Part shown: one piece after another, positions 47,023 through 56,104 of the stretch
Layout: every line of letters starts with the position of its first letter
How positions within the stretch are numbered: position 1 is the stretch's first letter
Assembly (NCBI RefSeq): GCF_017742245.1
Contig: NZ_JAGHKO010000011.1
Span: forward strand, 584,518 to 648,517
Direction of reading: 5' to 3'
Length of the DNA stretch: 64,000 nt
From: Niastella soli
GTDB lineage: Bacteria; Bacteroidota; Bacteroidia; Chitinophagales; Chitinophagaceae
Program-made: the position numbers and the translations under genes
The notes under the pieces: model-generated
Told to the model about the DNA's origin: nothing
The model's database searches: none
Seen by the model: the letters and a program-made list of their open reading frames with translations, nothing else

Positions 47023-48126
47023 ATGAAAAAGAACATGTTGGTTTCCCTTTCGCTATCGTTATTATTAGCAACCGCATGCACCAGGCAATTGAATGATTCT
47101 CCTGTTATCGACCATCTGAATGAGAATGCATCGGAACATGCTGCAGCTGCTCTGGAAGACGCCGGCTCGAAAATTATCATCGCCGCTGACCAATTGAACG
47201 AGCGGCTGGTTATGATCGACCTGAACCACGACAATAAAGAAACGTGGGAATGGAAAGCTGCTGAAGATCCAAACGTATTGCCCGAACACGCAAAATGGTT
47301 TATTAATCTTGATGAATGTAAACCGGTATTTGATGGCAAATATCTTATAACTACTGCATCTGGCGGTGGAGTTGGTTTGATCCATATTGCCTCCAGAAAA
47401 GCTGTTTGGTATGGCTTTGCAGGTGGTAATACCCACTCGGCAGAAGTGCTGCCCGACGGTAACATGGTGGCTGCTTCTACAACCGGTAACTATCTTACGC
47501 TGTTCGTTACTGATCCGGAAGATACCACACATCGTACTATTAAATACGATTTCCCTGATGTACACAATTGCACATGGGATAAAACACGTGAACTGTTGTG
47601 GTGTGCTGGTAAAAACAAGATCAGGGCTTACAAGTACAACAACGATCGCAAGAATCCGGCGCTCACTTTGTTCAAAACAGTTAACATGCCCCAGGGCAAT
47701 GCGCATGATCTGTTCCCGGTTTATGGATCTACCGACGAACTGTGGTTGAGCAACTCCAGTCACATTTACAGATACAACATCACCAGGAACAAATTTACTG
47801 AGTTTAAAACATCAACTGGCGCTACTATTGCAAGTGTAAAATCAATTCAGGCTGGCCCTGAAGGGTATGTGACATTTATGGACCAGGCAAATGGTATCGG
47901 CGGTGAAAGCTGGAGAACCGATCGTCTTACAGATTTTGATGGCAATATTGTTTATCAAAACGATAGTGTTGGTATCTACAAAGCACGTTACTTCCTGACG
48001 AACTCGTTCAGCTATCCCGATAAACACAAATTCCAACAAGTATTTAATGGCAATGGTGGCGGAAATGATGATGATGCTCAGGATCAAACTGCAAGCATCG
48101 AGGAAAATGACAGCCATGTAAAATAG
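47023..48126 (+). CDS. DUF6528-like beta-propeller lipoprotein
   Basis: I use ATG 47023 (MKKNMLVSLSLSLLLATAC), which gives a proper lipoprotein signal; the ATG 66 bp upstream (46957) would add a polar extension. About 367 residues. Repeating motifs indicate a propeller: IIIAADQLNERLVMIDL, YLITTASGGGVGLIHI, NTHSAEVLPDGNMVAAST, NAHDLFPVYGSTDELWLSN. These resemble DUF6528 proteins of Bacteroidota SusC/D loci. The likely role is ligand binding or hydrolysis at the cell surface; no catalytic residues are clear. It ends the operon, and a terminator follows 31 bp downstream. Confidence 0.8.
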   Translation: MKKNMLVSLSLSLLLATACTRQLNDSPVIDHLNENASEHAAAALEDAGSKIIIAADQLNERLVMIDLNHDNKETWEWKAAEDPNVLPEHAKWFINLDECKPVFDGKYLITTASGGGVGLIHIASRKAVWYGFAGGNTHSAEVLPDGNMVAASTTGNYLTLFVTDPEDTTHRTIKYDFPDVHNCTWDKTRELLWCAGKNKIRAYKYNNDRKNPALTLFKTVNMPQGNAHDLFPVYGSTDELWLSNSSHIYRYNITRNKFTEFKTSTGATIASVKSIQAGPEGYVTFMDQANGIGGESWRTDRLTDFDGNIVYQNDSVGIYKARYFLTNSFSYPDKHKFQQVFNGNGGGNDDDAQDQTASIEENDSHVK

Positions 48127-48157
48127 GTTTTTATTCAATAGCAGTGTTTAAGATCAG

Positions 48158-48190
48158 GCGGCCCCGTATCATCCGGGGTCGCATCTTTTT
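48158..48190 (+). terminator. Terminator closing the SusC-SusD-DUF5017-DUF6528 operon
   Basis: GCGGCCCCG (48158-48166) and CGGGGTCGC (48174-48182) form a 9-bp stem with one G-T pair and loop TATCATC, followed by ATCTTTTT. Confidence 0.85.
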
Positions 48191-48471
48191 ATATTCAGGG
48201 CCGATCTATGCGGTTTTGCATCAGTGGCTTTCGGGGGCCGTGTATATTAATTTCGATTGTCAGTATTAACCTGTTTTTTTTCTGTAAAGTATTGAATAAT
48301 TAGCTTTACATTTATCCAGCTCAAAGAAACAGTCAATTGTTTTTCAAATCCCGGTTAATGGGAATATGATAGGCGAAGCCATTTCCGATGTCCAACTCTC
48401 CTGCTGTGATAAGAGCCACAGCAAAAGCGATAGGAGCTTTATATAATACAATCTTTACAAATTATTTACTT
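48191..48471. other. Intergenic region before the export lipoprotein
   Basis: No gene is visible. It must contain the promoter of the Wza-like gene; a run of Ts (ctgttttttttctg) is present near 48270 but has no stem before it. Confidence 0.35.
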
Positions 48472-49257
48472 ATGAAACAAAGAAGCAGTTGCTTCCGGGC
48501 CGCGCTCGGTGTACTGTTTTGCGCATTCCTGTTTTCTGCCTGTGCCAGTACGAAAAATGTTGTTTATCTGAAGGATGCCAAGGATTCGGAAATTGGTATT
48601 AATGACAATCTGGAGCCTGTTATTCAAAGAAATGACCTGCTTAGCATGACGGTTACCAGTCCCAATGCCACTGCAACCCAACTCTTTAATACAACTGTAA
48701 CGGTATCTACAAATGTGGTAGGTTACACCAGCACCCAGGCCTCTGGTTACCTGGTTGATCAGGATGGCTATATTGACATTCCTATGCTTGGCCGGATGAA
48801 AGCAGCTGGATTGACCAAAAAGGAGTTGAAAGAAAAAATAACGAGCAGCCTCGTTGATAATAAATTACTCATGGATCCGGTGGTCAGCGTCAGGTACCTG
48901 AATTTTAAAGTAACGGTGCTGGGAGAAGTTGCCCGCCCCATGGTGATCAATGTGCCTGATGAAAAAATAAATATCCTGGAAGCATTGGGGTTTGCCGGGG
49001 ACATGACGATCTATGCAAAAAGAGATAATGTAGTACTGGTCAGAGAGGAGGGCGGAAAACGGATAACGAAACGCCTTAATCTGAATTCAGATGAGGTGTT
49101 GCGATCGCCTTATTATTACCTCAAAACAAATGACATCATCTACGTAGAGCCCACTAAGGCCAAGGTAAATTATTCAGGCAATACCAAAACCTGGCTGCCT
49201 GCCCTTCTTGCCGGACTGTCTGCAGCAGTGGTTATTATAGATTATGTGACAAGGTAA
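48472..49257 (+). CDS. Wza/BexD-type polysaccharide export lipoprotein
   Basis: The start is ATG 48472 (MKQRSSCFRAALG); the 28 codons upstream do not fit. About 261 residues. The lipobox is FLFSAC. The poly-export domain shows DLLSMTVTSPN and VDQDGYIDIPMLGRMKAAGL; the SLBB domain follows with VRYLNFKVTVLGEVARPMVI and INILEALGFAGDMT. One C-terminal hydrophobic helix (LPALLAGLSAAVVIIDYV) crosses the outer membrane or sits in it, as usual in Bacteroidota. A Wzc-type kinase normally follows, but here the next gene is on the other strand. It is an orphan export gene. Confidence 0.93.
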   Translation: MKQRSSCFRAALGVLFCAFLFSACASTKNVVYLKDAKDSEIGINDNLEPVIQRNDLLSMTVTSPNATATQLFNTTVTVSTNVVGYTSTQASGYLVDQDGYIDIPMLGRMKAAGLTKKELKEKITSSLVDNKLLMDPVVSVRYLNFKVTVLGEVARPMVINVPDEKINILEALGFAGDMTIYAKRDNVVLVREEGGKRITKRLNLNSDEVLRSPYYYLKTNDIIYVEPTKAKVNYSGNTKTWLPALLAGLSAAVVIIDYVTR

Positions 49258-49274
49258 CGGGACGTATATGCTGG

Positions 49275-49832
49275 TTAGTTGTCATTTTTTGTTGGTTCAT
49301 AATAAAGCGTTACCACGCCATTGCTAAAAGTTTTGGTTCTTACAAGTGTAAGATCAATTTTATTGTTGATGCTTTTAAATAACGGTAATCCGCTTCCTAT
49401 TATGACCGGGTGAACACTGAGTTGGAACTCATCAATTAAATTAAGGTTCATTGACTCCACAATTAAACTGGGACTGCCAACTAAAACATTTTTACCTGGT
49501 TGTTGTTTGAGTGATAATAACTCTTCTTTTATACCTCTATTTGCCAGTCTTGAATTTCTCCAGGTTACATTTTGCAAGGTGCGGGAAAAGACAATCTTGG
49601 AAAGGTTGTCTATTGTTATTGCAAATTCATCCATCGATTTATTGCCAGTAGGATTTTTTACTACAGTGGGCCAATATTCCATAAGCTGGTATGTTATCCT
49701 TCCAAATAAAATGGTGTCTGCGCTATTTAATAACTCCGTATAATGTTGGTGTGTTTCATCATCTGCAATTCCTGCAGTATGATCGCAAAATCCATCCAGT
49801 GTTACGTTGATCGCTGCAATTATTTTTCTCAT
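49275..49832 (-). CDS. Dihydrofolate reductase/RibD C-terminal-like reductase
   Basis: 185 residues. It carries the start IIAAINVTLDGFCDH, the motif TILFGRITYQLMEYWP, the NADPH-binding VLVGSPSLIVESM and the C-terminal IDEFQLSVHPVIIGSGLPLF of the RibD-C/DHFR-like family. It is a cytosolic NADPH-dependent reductase. Members are seldom true folate reductases, so the substrate is not known. It converges with the export gene, 17 bp apart. Confidence 0.93.
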   Translation of the reverse strand: MRKIIAAINVTLDGFCDHTAGIADDETHQHYTELLNSADTILFGRITYQLMEYWPTVVKNPTGNKSMDEFAITIDNLSKIVFSRTLQNVTWRNSRLANRGIKEELLSLKQQPGKNVLVGSPSLIVESMNLNLIDEFQLSVHPVIIGSGLPLFKSINNKIDLTLVRTKTFSNGVVTLYYEPTKNDN

Positions 49833-49920
49833 AGCTGTCGTTAATTATCTATAAATGAAATTTGATTCATCCAGCAGTGTATCATAGGATAACTTTTTTC
49901 ATAAAAGCATACAGTTTAGG

Positions 49921-51219
49921 TTAGTGTATCTCTTTGTCAATATGAGAGGTGAGTTTTGTATCTCTTACAACTGCATATACTATAAGAGAGATAAGGATAC
50001 ATCCCGTCACATACCAGTAAAACAGCGGCTCATTGCCTGTCTTCTTGAAGTATAAGGCAATATATTCAGCGGTGCCCCCAAAGATCGCCACGGTAAGTGC
50101 ATAAGGCAATCCTACTCCCAGCGCCCTTACCTCAGCTGGAAACAGTTCTGCCTTAACAACCGCATTGATGGAAGTATATCCGCTTATGATGATCAGCGCG
50201 GCTAATATCAGAAAAAAAGCACTCCACTCAGTAGTCGTATGGCTGATCGCTGTAAGAATAGGCACGGTGAATAAAGTTCCCAGGATACCAAAACCCAATA
50301 GGAGTGGTTTGCGGCCTATTTTATCGCTTAACATACCGAACAATGGTTGTATACATGCGTAGATCAGCATTAACCAGAAGGTTAGCTGTGTAGAACGTTC
50401 TTTGCTGAGGTGTACCGTATTTACCAGGAATTTCTGCATGTAGGTAGTATAGGTATAAAAGGCCAGCGTTCCACCCATGGTAAGACCTACCACAGTCAGC
50501 ACCGCACGCGGATGTTCTTTTAATAACGTGATAACGGATCCGCGTTTTACATCTTTTTTCTCCACCACAATTGTCTCCTGCATATGCCGGCGAATAATAA
50601 GCGCAAATAAGGAAAGTACTGCGCCAATAACAAAAGGGATGCGCCAGCCCCAGTCGTGTAACTGTTCAGGGGTCAGGAAAACCTTTTGCAGCAACATTTG
50701 TACACCCAGTGCAATAAGCTGACCACCTATAAGGGTAACGTACTGAAAGCTGGAATAGAAACCACGTTTTCCCGCCGTAGAAATCTCACTTAAATAAGTG
50801 GCGGAAGTACCATATTCTCCGCCCACGCTAAGGCCTTGTAATAACCGGGCAGTGAGCAGGATAATAGGAGAGAGGGCGCCGGCAGCTGCAAAGGAAGGTG
50901 CCAGTGCTATCATAAGACTTCCGGCCGACATCAGCAAAACAGAAAGCGTCATTGCCGTTTTACGTCCGGCCCGGTCTGCAATACTACCAAATAACCAGCC
51001 ACCGATTGGCCGCATAAGAAAACCTACCGCGAAAATGGCTGCTGTATCCAGCAGTTGAGCGGTGGGGTTGCTTTTGGGGAAAAATACAGGTGCGAAGTAT
51101 AAGGCAAAGGCCGCATAAGCGTACCAGTCATACCATTCCACCAGGTTACCAATGGAGCCTGTTAAGATGGCTTTCAGCCGTTTTGCCGTATCGCGTTTTT
51201 TAACATTTGTGGTGTTCAT
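49921..51219 (-). CDS. MFS transporter of the metabolite:H+ symporter (MHS) type
   Basis: 432 residues with 12 membrane helices. The N-terminal motif GSIGNLVEWYDWYAYAAFAL is the signature of MHS carriers (KgtP, ShiA, ProP and citrate types). The loop RPIGGWLFGSIADRAGRK is the MFS motif A, and the second half repeats it as LSDKIGRKPLLLG. It is an inner-membrane H+ symporter for small organic acids or related metabolites. It follows the ScfR/RamB-like regulator on the same strand with 43 bp between, which suggests that it imports a carbon source used through the glyoxylate shunt. That is inference. Confidence 0.9.
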   Translation of the reverse strand: MNTTNVKKRDTAKRLKAILTGSIGNLVEWYDWYAYAAFALYFAPVFFPKSNPTAQLLDTAAIFAVGFLMRPIGGWLFGSIADRAGRKTAMTLSVLLMSAGSLMIALAPSFAAAGALSPIILLTARLLQGLSVGGEYGTSATYLSEISTAGKRGFYSSFQYVTLIGGQLIALGVQMLLQKVFLTPEQLHDWGWRIPFVIGAVLSLFALIIRRHMQETIVVEKKDVKRGSVITLLKEHPRAVLTVVGLTMGGTLAFYTYTTYMQKFLVNTVHLSKERSTQLTFWLMLIYACIQPLFGMLSDKIGRKPLLLGFGILGTLFTVPILTAISHTTTEWSAFFLILAALIIISGYTSINAVVKAELFPAEVRALGVGLPYALTVAIFGGTAEYIALYFKKTGNEPLFYWYVTGCILISLIVYAVVRDTKLTSHIDKEIH

Positions 51220-51262
51220 ACTGGGTAGTAGGCAGGGATTTATGGAATGACAATAAAAGCAT

Positions 51263-52750
51263 TTATATTGAGTCTAGTAATTGCATGGCCAGTTCTTTCT
51301 TTTTTTCATTTTCCATTTCAATGATCACGGATGGTGCAGCGGCGCGTTCTTTGCAATCCATAATGCCACATCTTTCACAGGTTGTATGGACCATGTAAGC
51401 CGGGATAGCGGGGTCCTTCACAAAAGGCATGGTGTACTGCAATTTTTGATCTATTAACAAGCCTATGGTCACACTGACTGCATCCGTTTCTTCTTTAACG
51501 GCAGGTTTAGCAATAGATATACACAAGTATTTATTGTGTGTTTGCCAGTACTCCGAAATTTGCGCTTCTATGATAGGGGCCCGGTATTTCTTATTTTTTA
51601 CGAGTTCTGCTACCCGTTTTATGGATTTGATAGAGACCCAGCGGTGGCAATAATGTTCATGCAATGCGTTGGCATATGGGTTGTGTAATTGCGATAAATG
51701 CAATTCCTTGGTCATCTCAAAACGGTTCTCCTCTTTATTGCCATTCATTCTTAAGAAAAATAGATTTTCGATCCCAAAATGCTTCGGCAGGATGTTCGTT
51801 AACCGTTGCATCATCATCTCGGGTGTTACATTATAAAAAGCTATCAGGTCTGCCCATGATTTTGGGCTCCATTTTGACTGCGTTATGATCCTTTTAATAT
51901 CCTCTGTAAAATGTTCTTCAGGCATTAGCAGGGCTACTGCGAAATAAGATGCTTTGAAATTATTCAGCATGGTATCAAAGGAAGAACTATGGTTATTTAC
52001 CGTATCATAGGGTCTGTCGGTAAGCGTTTGAAACTGGAATCCCAATTCCCTTGCTATTAAAAAAAGTTCCTGGGCTTTACTTAATCCTTTATTCAGGAAT
52101 AACGTTTTTGTTTTTAAAGAATAATATGACCGAAGAGTAGTCAATGCCTCCATACTTCCCATCTTCTTTTTATTGATCCTGATCCCAAAACGCAGCAGGA
52201 TCGTTGTGAGCCGGTCTTCTTCCACTGGGATCATTTCTTCCAGATCATACTGGGCCCTGAATTGTTGCACCGCCTCTTCTATCTCTTCGAAATAGTTATC
52301 CCGCAAATGCTGGTATGATCTCAGTGCCGCTTTGTAAAAGCTTTCTTTTGACAGCTGGTAGCTTCTCGAGATCTGTAACAGGGTACTGATAAAGGCCGTG
52401 ACCTTATCGGGGGTATTGGAAAAAAGATCGAGCAGGGCGGCTGGGGTTAAGCCGAAATGTTCCCAGGGAATGGCATTGATAAAATCTGAATTGATCAGGT
52501 CAATGATCGGCTGCAGTTTTTTACTGGCGCGTAATGAAACAAGATAATCATAATCTACACCCAGGGTTTTTGCCAACATAATGATCTTGTCAGACTTTGG
52601 GAATTTTTTACCTGTTTCTATATCATGCACATAGGAGAGTGATAATCCGGTTTTATCGGCTAACTGCTGGTACGACAATCCTTTTTCCTGCCGCAGCGAT
52701 CTTACTTTCAGGCCAAAGATGAGGCGAATGCTTTCATTTTCTGAGATCAT
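51263..52750 (-). CDS. XRE regulator of the ScfR/RamB short-chain-acid type
   Basis: 495 residues. An N-terminal XRE helix-turn-helix (about 10-65: LSYQQLADKTGLSLSYVHDI, then ETGKKFPKSDKI) is followed by a helical region, an IrrE/ImmA-like domain in which the HExxH metal motif is absent (LFLIARELGFQFQ), and a C-terminal domain with Cys in TTCERCGIMDCKERAAAP. This is the architecture of RamB/ScfR/PrpR-like regulators of acetate, propionate and glyoxylate-shunt genes. It is divergent from aceB-aceA across 100 bp containing a perfect palindrome, so it very likely controls them. Coenzyme A thioesters are the expected effectors, from family knowledge. Confidence 0.9.
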   Translation of the reverse strand: MISENESIRLIFGLKVRSLRQEKGLSYQQLADKTGLSLSYVHDIETGKKFPKSDKIIMLAKTLGVDYDYLVSLRASKKLQPIIDLINSDFINAIPWEHFGLTPAALLDLFSNTPDKVTAFISTLLQISRSYQLSKESFYKAALRSYQHLRDNYFEEIEEAVQQFRAQYDLEEMIPVEEDRLTTILLRFGIRINKKKMGSMEALTTLRSYYSLKTKTLFLNKGLSKAQELFLIARELGFQFQTLTDRPYDTVNNHSSSFDTMLNNFKASYFAVALLMPEEHFTEDIKRIITQSKWSPKSWADLIAFYNVTPEMMMQRLTNILPKHFGIENLFFLRMNGNKEENRFEMTKELHLSQLHNPYANALHEHYCHRWVSIKSIKRVAELVKNKKYRAPIIEAQISEYWQTHNKYLCISIAKPAVKEETDAVSVTIGLLIDQKLQYTMPFVKDPAIPAYMVHTTCERCGIMDCKERAAAPSVIIEMENEKKKELAMQLLDSI

Positions 52751-52797
52751 ATGGCAAAATAAGCCAAAAACTAAAAACTGTCGAAAATAAATTTATT

Positions 52798-52812
52798 AGC
52801 GAAAATTTCGCT
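52798..52812. promoter_or_regulatory. Palindrome AGCGAAAATTTCGCT between the regulator and aceB
   Basis: AGCGAAA and TTTCGCT are perfect inverted arms around one A. A second CGAAAAT half-site lies about 20 bp upstream, near 52782. The element ends 38 bp before the aceB start and 47 bp from the regulator start, the expected place for a ScfR/RamB-type operator that controls both directions. Confidence 0.55.
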
Positions 52813-52850
52813 TTCAAGATATTTTTCTATATTAGTATAAAATTAGGCGT

Positions 52851-54539
52851 ATGAGAAAACCTTCAACACCATCCCCCCGCGATGTAAATACAGCCTGGCA
52901 TATTAAGGCACCTCTGCCTGCAGCTTACAAGGACATACTTACTGATGATGCGTTACTCTTTTTAGTTGAATTACAACGGCGTTTTAACCAGGCCAGGAAA
53001 ATTTTATTAATGGAAAGAACAACCATTCAGCACCAAATTAACCATGGCTGGAAACCTCATTTTCTGCCAGAAACGGCAGCCATTAGGAAAACTGACTGGA
53101 CCATCGCCCCGGTGCCTGCCGATCTGCTGGACAGAAGGGTTGAGATAACAGGCCCGGTAGAAAGAAAAATGATCATTAATGCCTTAAACTCTGGTGCCAG
53201 TATATTTATGGCGGACTTTGAAGACAGTAATACGCCCACCTGGGACAATACCCTACAGGGGCAGATCAATCTGAAAGACGCCATTAATGGGGCCATTAGT
53301 TATGTTAATGATAACGGGAAGGAATACCGGTTACAGGAAAAGGTAGCCACACTGATGGTACGTCCCAGGGGCTGGCATCTGGAAGAAAAACATCTTCTCA
53401 TTGATGGAGAACCCGCCAGTGCCAGCCTGATCGATTTTGGGCTGTACTTTTATCACAATGCAAGGACCCTGGTCAAAAATGGAACAGGCCCTTACTTCTA
53501 CTTACCCAAGTTAGAGAGTTTCAAAGAAGCAAGGCTATGGAACAATGTGTTTGTGTTTGCCCAGGAGTATTGCGGAATTCCCCAGGGAACGATCAAGGCC
53601 ACGGTACTGGTAGAGACCATCCTGGCTGTTTTTCAGCTTCATGAAATATTATGGGAACTGAAAGATCATTCTGCCGGCATGAATTGCGGCAGATGGGATT
53701 ATATTTTCTCTTATATTAAAAAATTCCGGAACAGGCCTGGTCATGTTTTTCCCGACCGTTCACAGGTAACCATGGCAGTGCCGTTTATGCGGATGTATAT
53801 TCAGCTGGTAATACAATCCTGTCACCAAAGACAGGCGCATGCAATTGGTGGCATGGCTGCTCAAATACCAGTCAGGAATGATAATGCTGCCAACGAAATA
53901 GCCTTTGAAAAAGTAAAGGCCGATAAATTACGGGAAGTCAAAGATGGGCACGATGGTACCTGGGTAGCGCATCCGGGTTTGGTGCCTGTTGTCCTGGAAA
54001 TATTTAATGACCACATGCCCGCTGCCAACCAGTTACATCGCAAACGGGAAGATTTTAGCTGCACGGAAGCTGACTTGTTACAGGTCCCGGAAGGTTACAT
54101 AACTGAAGAGGGAGTACGTACCAATATTTCCATTGGTATACTTTACATGGAAAGCTGGCTGCGTGGCAATGGGGCCGCTGCAATAAATAATTGCATGGAA
54201 GATGCGGCAACCGCAGAAATATCAAGAACACAACTTTGGCAATGGTTACGCGGTAATGTCACGCTTGCTGACGGACGAATATTTAACCTGGCATTATATG
54301 AAGATTGGCGTGACGAAGAAATTGAAAAAATAAAACAGGTAGTTGGGTCATTGCAATATCAGCAAGGGCAATTTGTGCAGGCAATCTGTTTATTCAACAA
54401 ACAGGTGGTGAATGATGAATTTGAAGAATTTCTCACTTTATCGGCATATGAGTCCATTCTTTCAAATGGTGAAAGCACTGCCAGCCAGGAACAGCCATAC
54501 AGGGCGGCTGGCGAGCTGCAAAAGAAACCTGCAGCATAA
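52851..54539 (+). CDS. aceB: Malate synthase A
   Basis: 562 residues. Malate synthase A motifs are intact: FMADFEDSNTPTW, LMVRPRGWHLEEKH, and the catalytic-loop segment CGRWDYIFSYIKKF, with the family signature GHDGTWVAHPGL near the C-terminal part. It condenses glyoxylate with acetyl-CoA to malate, the second step of the glyoxylate shunt, in the cytosol. The aceA gene follows after 48 bp, and the divergent XRE regulator lies upstream. About 20 extra C-terminal residues (SNGESTASQEQ...) are a poorly conserved tail. Confidence 0.97.
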   Translation: MRKPSTPSPRDVNTAWHIKAPLPAAYKDILTDDALLFLVELQRRFNQARKILLMERTTIQHQINHGWKPHFLPETAAIRKTDWTIAPVPADLLDRRVEITGPVERKMIINALNSGASIFMADFEDSNTPTWDNTLQGQINLKDAINGAISYVNDNGKEYRLQEKVATLMVRPRGWHLEEKHLLIDGEPASASLIDFGLYFYHNARTLVKNGTGPYFYLPKLESFKEARLWNNVFVFAQEYCGIPQGTIKATVLVETILAVFQLHEILWELKDHSAGMNCGRWDYIFSYIKKFRNRPGHVFPDRSQVTMAVPFMRMYIQLVIQSCHQRQAHAIGGMAAQIPVRNDNAANEIAFEKVKADKLREVKDGHDGTWVAHPGLVPVVLEIFNDHMPAANQLHRKREDFSCTEADLLQVPEGYITEEGVRTNISIGILYMESWLRGNGAAAINNCMEDAATAEISRTQLWQWLRGNVTLADGRIFNLALYEDWRDEEIEKIKQVVGSLQYQQGQFVQAICLFNKQVVNDEFEEFLTLSAYESILSNGESTASQEQPYRAAGELQKKPAA

Positions 54540-54587
54540 AAGATATAGGGTAACGGTACTGAATTATGTCACTTAAAAAATACGGTT

Positions 54588-55865
54588 ATGACCAGGGATC
54601 AACAATTATTGCAAATGACAAATGATTGGGAGAATAACCCCAGATGGTTTGGGATCAGGCGTCCCTACACCGCTGCCGAAGTCTTAAAATTAAGAGGCCG
54701 GGTAAATATTGAATATTCTCTGGCCAGCCAGGGGGCAGAAAAGCTTTGGAAATTATTGCATACACAGCCATATGTGGCAGCCCTTGGTGCACTTACCGGA
54801 AATCAGGCTATCCAGGAAGTGGCTGCTGGCTTAGATGCCATTTATTTAAGCGGCTGGCAGGTAGCGGCAGATGCCAATTCCGCGGGCACTATGTATCCCG
54901 ATCAATCTTTATATCCTGTTAATTCAGTTCCGGATGTGGTGAAACGAATTAATAATGCGTTGCTTCGTTGCGAACAGGTAGACTCGGTAAACGGCATTAC
55001 CGCTACTGATTGGATGTGCCCAATTGTAGCTGATGCGGAAGCGGGCTTTGGCGGAAACCTGAATGCTTTTGAATTAATGAAGGCAATGATTGAAGCCGGA
55101 GCCTCTGGCGTACATTTTGAAGACCAGTTGTCGAGTGTAAAAAAATGCGGGCATCTTGGTGGTAAAGTACTGGTGTCAACCCAGGAAGCCATTAATAAAC
55201 TGGTGGCCGCCCGGCTGGCGGCTGATGTAATGAATACTTCCACCCTGATCATTGCAAGAACGGATGCCGAAGCAGCCAATTTGTTGACGTGTGATATTGA
55301 TCCAAGGGACCAGCCATTTGTTACCGGTGAAAGGACCAACGAGGGGTTTTATCATGTGCGCAACGGGTTAGCGCAATGCATAGCGAGGGGCATTGCATAT
55401 GCGCCCTATGCCGATATGCTTTGGATGGAAACGTCGCATCCTGATCTTGGGATGGCAAGGGAATTTGCCCAGGGTATTCATGAGCTGTATCCTGATAAGT
55501 TACTTGCCTATAATTGTTCTCCCTCCTTTAACTGGAAAGAGCATTTAAGCACTGGAGAAATGGAATCTTTCTGCGAGGAACTGGCTGCCATGGGCTTCAA
55601 ATTCCAGTTTATAACGCTGGCCGGTTTTCATGCATTGAATCTTTCCATGTTCGAATTGTCCAGGTCGTATAAAGAAAAAGGAATGGCGGGTTTTTCTGAA
55701 CTGCAGCAAAAAGAATTTGCGCTTCAGACCAAAGGTTTTAAAGCGGTAAAACATCAAAGTTTTGTTGGTACCGGTTATTTTGACACAGTTCAAAATGTTA
55801 TTCAACAGGGCGCCTCCTCTACTATTGCTATGAACAATAGTACAGAAACAGCGCAGTTTCAATAA
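54588..55865 (+). CDS. aceA: Isocitrate lyase
   Basis: 425 residues, the normal bacterial length. The catalytic loop reads KKCGHLGGK at residues 185-193, with C187 as the general acid/base. The Mg2+-binding [10 protein letters not shown] and the [13 protein letters not shown] segment are intact. It cleaves isocitrate to succinate and glyoxylate. It forms an operon with aceB, and a perfect hairpin terminator lies 39 bp downstream. Together they support growth on acetate or fatty acids, under the divergent regulator. Confidence 0.97.
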   Translation: MTRDQQLLQMTNDWENNPRWFGIRRPYTAAEVLKLRGRVNIEYSLASQGAEKLWKLLHTQPYVAALGALTGNQAIQEVAAGLDAIYLSGWQVAADANSAGTMYPDQSLYPVNSVPDVVKRINNALLRCEQVDSVNGITATDWMCPIVADAEAGFGGNLNAFELMKAMIEAGASGVHFEDQLSSVKKCGHLGGKVLVSTQEAINKLVAARLAADVMNTSTLIIARTDAEAANLLTCDIDPRDQPFVTGERTNEGFYHVRNGLAQCIARGIAYAPYADMLWMETSHPDLGMAREFAQGIHELYPDKLLAYNCSPSFNWKEHLSTGEMESFCEELAAMGFKFQFITLAGFHALNLSMFELSRSYKEKGMAGFSELQQKEFALQTKGFKAVKHQSFVGTGYFDTVQNVIQQGASSTIAMNNSTETAQFQ

Positions 55866-55904
55866 GGATGCAAATAATACAGCAAACACGGTTTGACGAA
55901 TTAT

Positions 55905-55930
55905 AAAGCCACAGCGATCGCTGTGGCTTT
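55905..55930. terminator. Perfect palindromic terminator after aceA
   Basis: AAAGCCACAGCGATCGCTGTGGCTTT is one continuous 26-base palindrome (stem AAAGCCACAGCG with its exact complement), followed by TATTTGTTG. It ends the aceBA transcript. Confidence 0.88.
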
Positions 55931-56104
55931 TATTTGTTGTTTAAAAAAGGTGTTTTAACGGGTTATAAGTAGATAGGCAAGGCGTAACTTCAAGCTATAG
56001 AAAGGATATGTCAGTTTTAAGGAATAGTTGCCTGGCAGTAATTATACAAACGGAGTGGATCTCGATCAGATAACAATCAACTTCTAACTAATAAAATTTA
56101 TTGT

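Noticed and set aside
47065-47763. 232-codon minus-strand frame
   Set aside because: It lies opposite the propeller lipoprotein, whose frame has a lipoprotein leader and repeating motifs.
51263-52750. IrrE/ImmA-type metalloprotease
   Set aside because: The domain is present in outline, but the HExxH metal motif is missing, so a regulator of the ScfR/RamB type is the better call.
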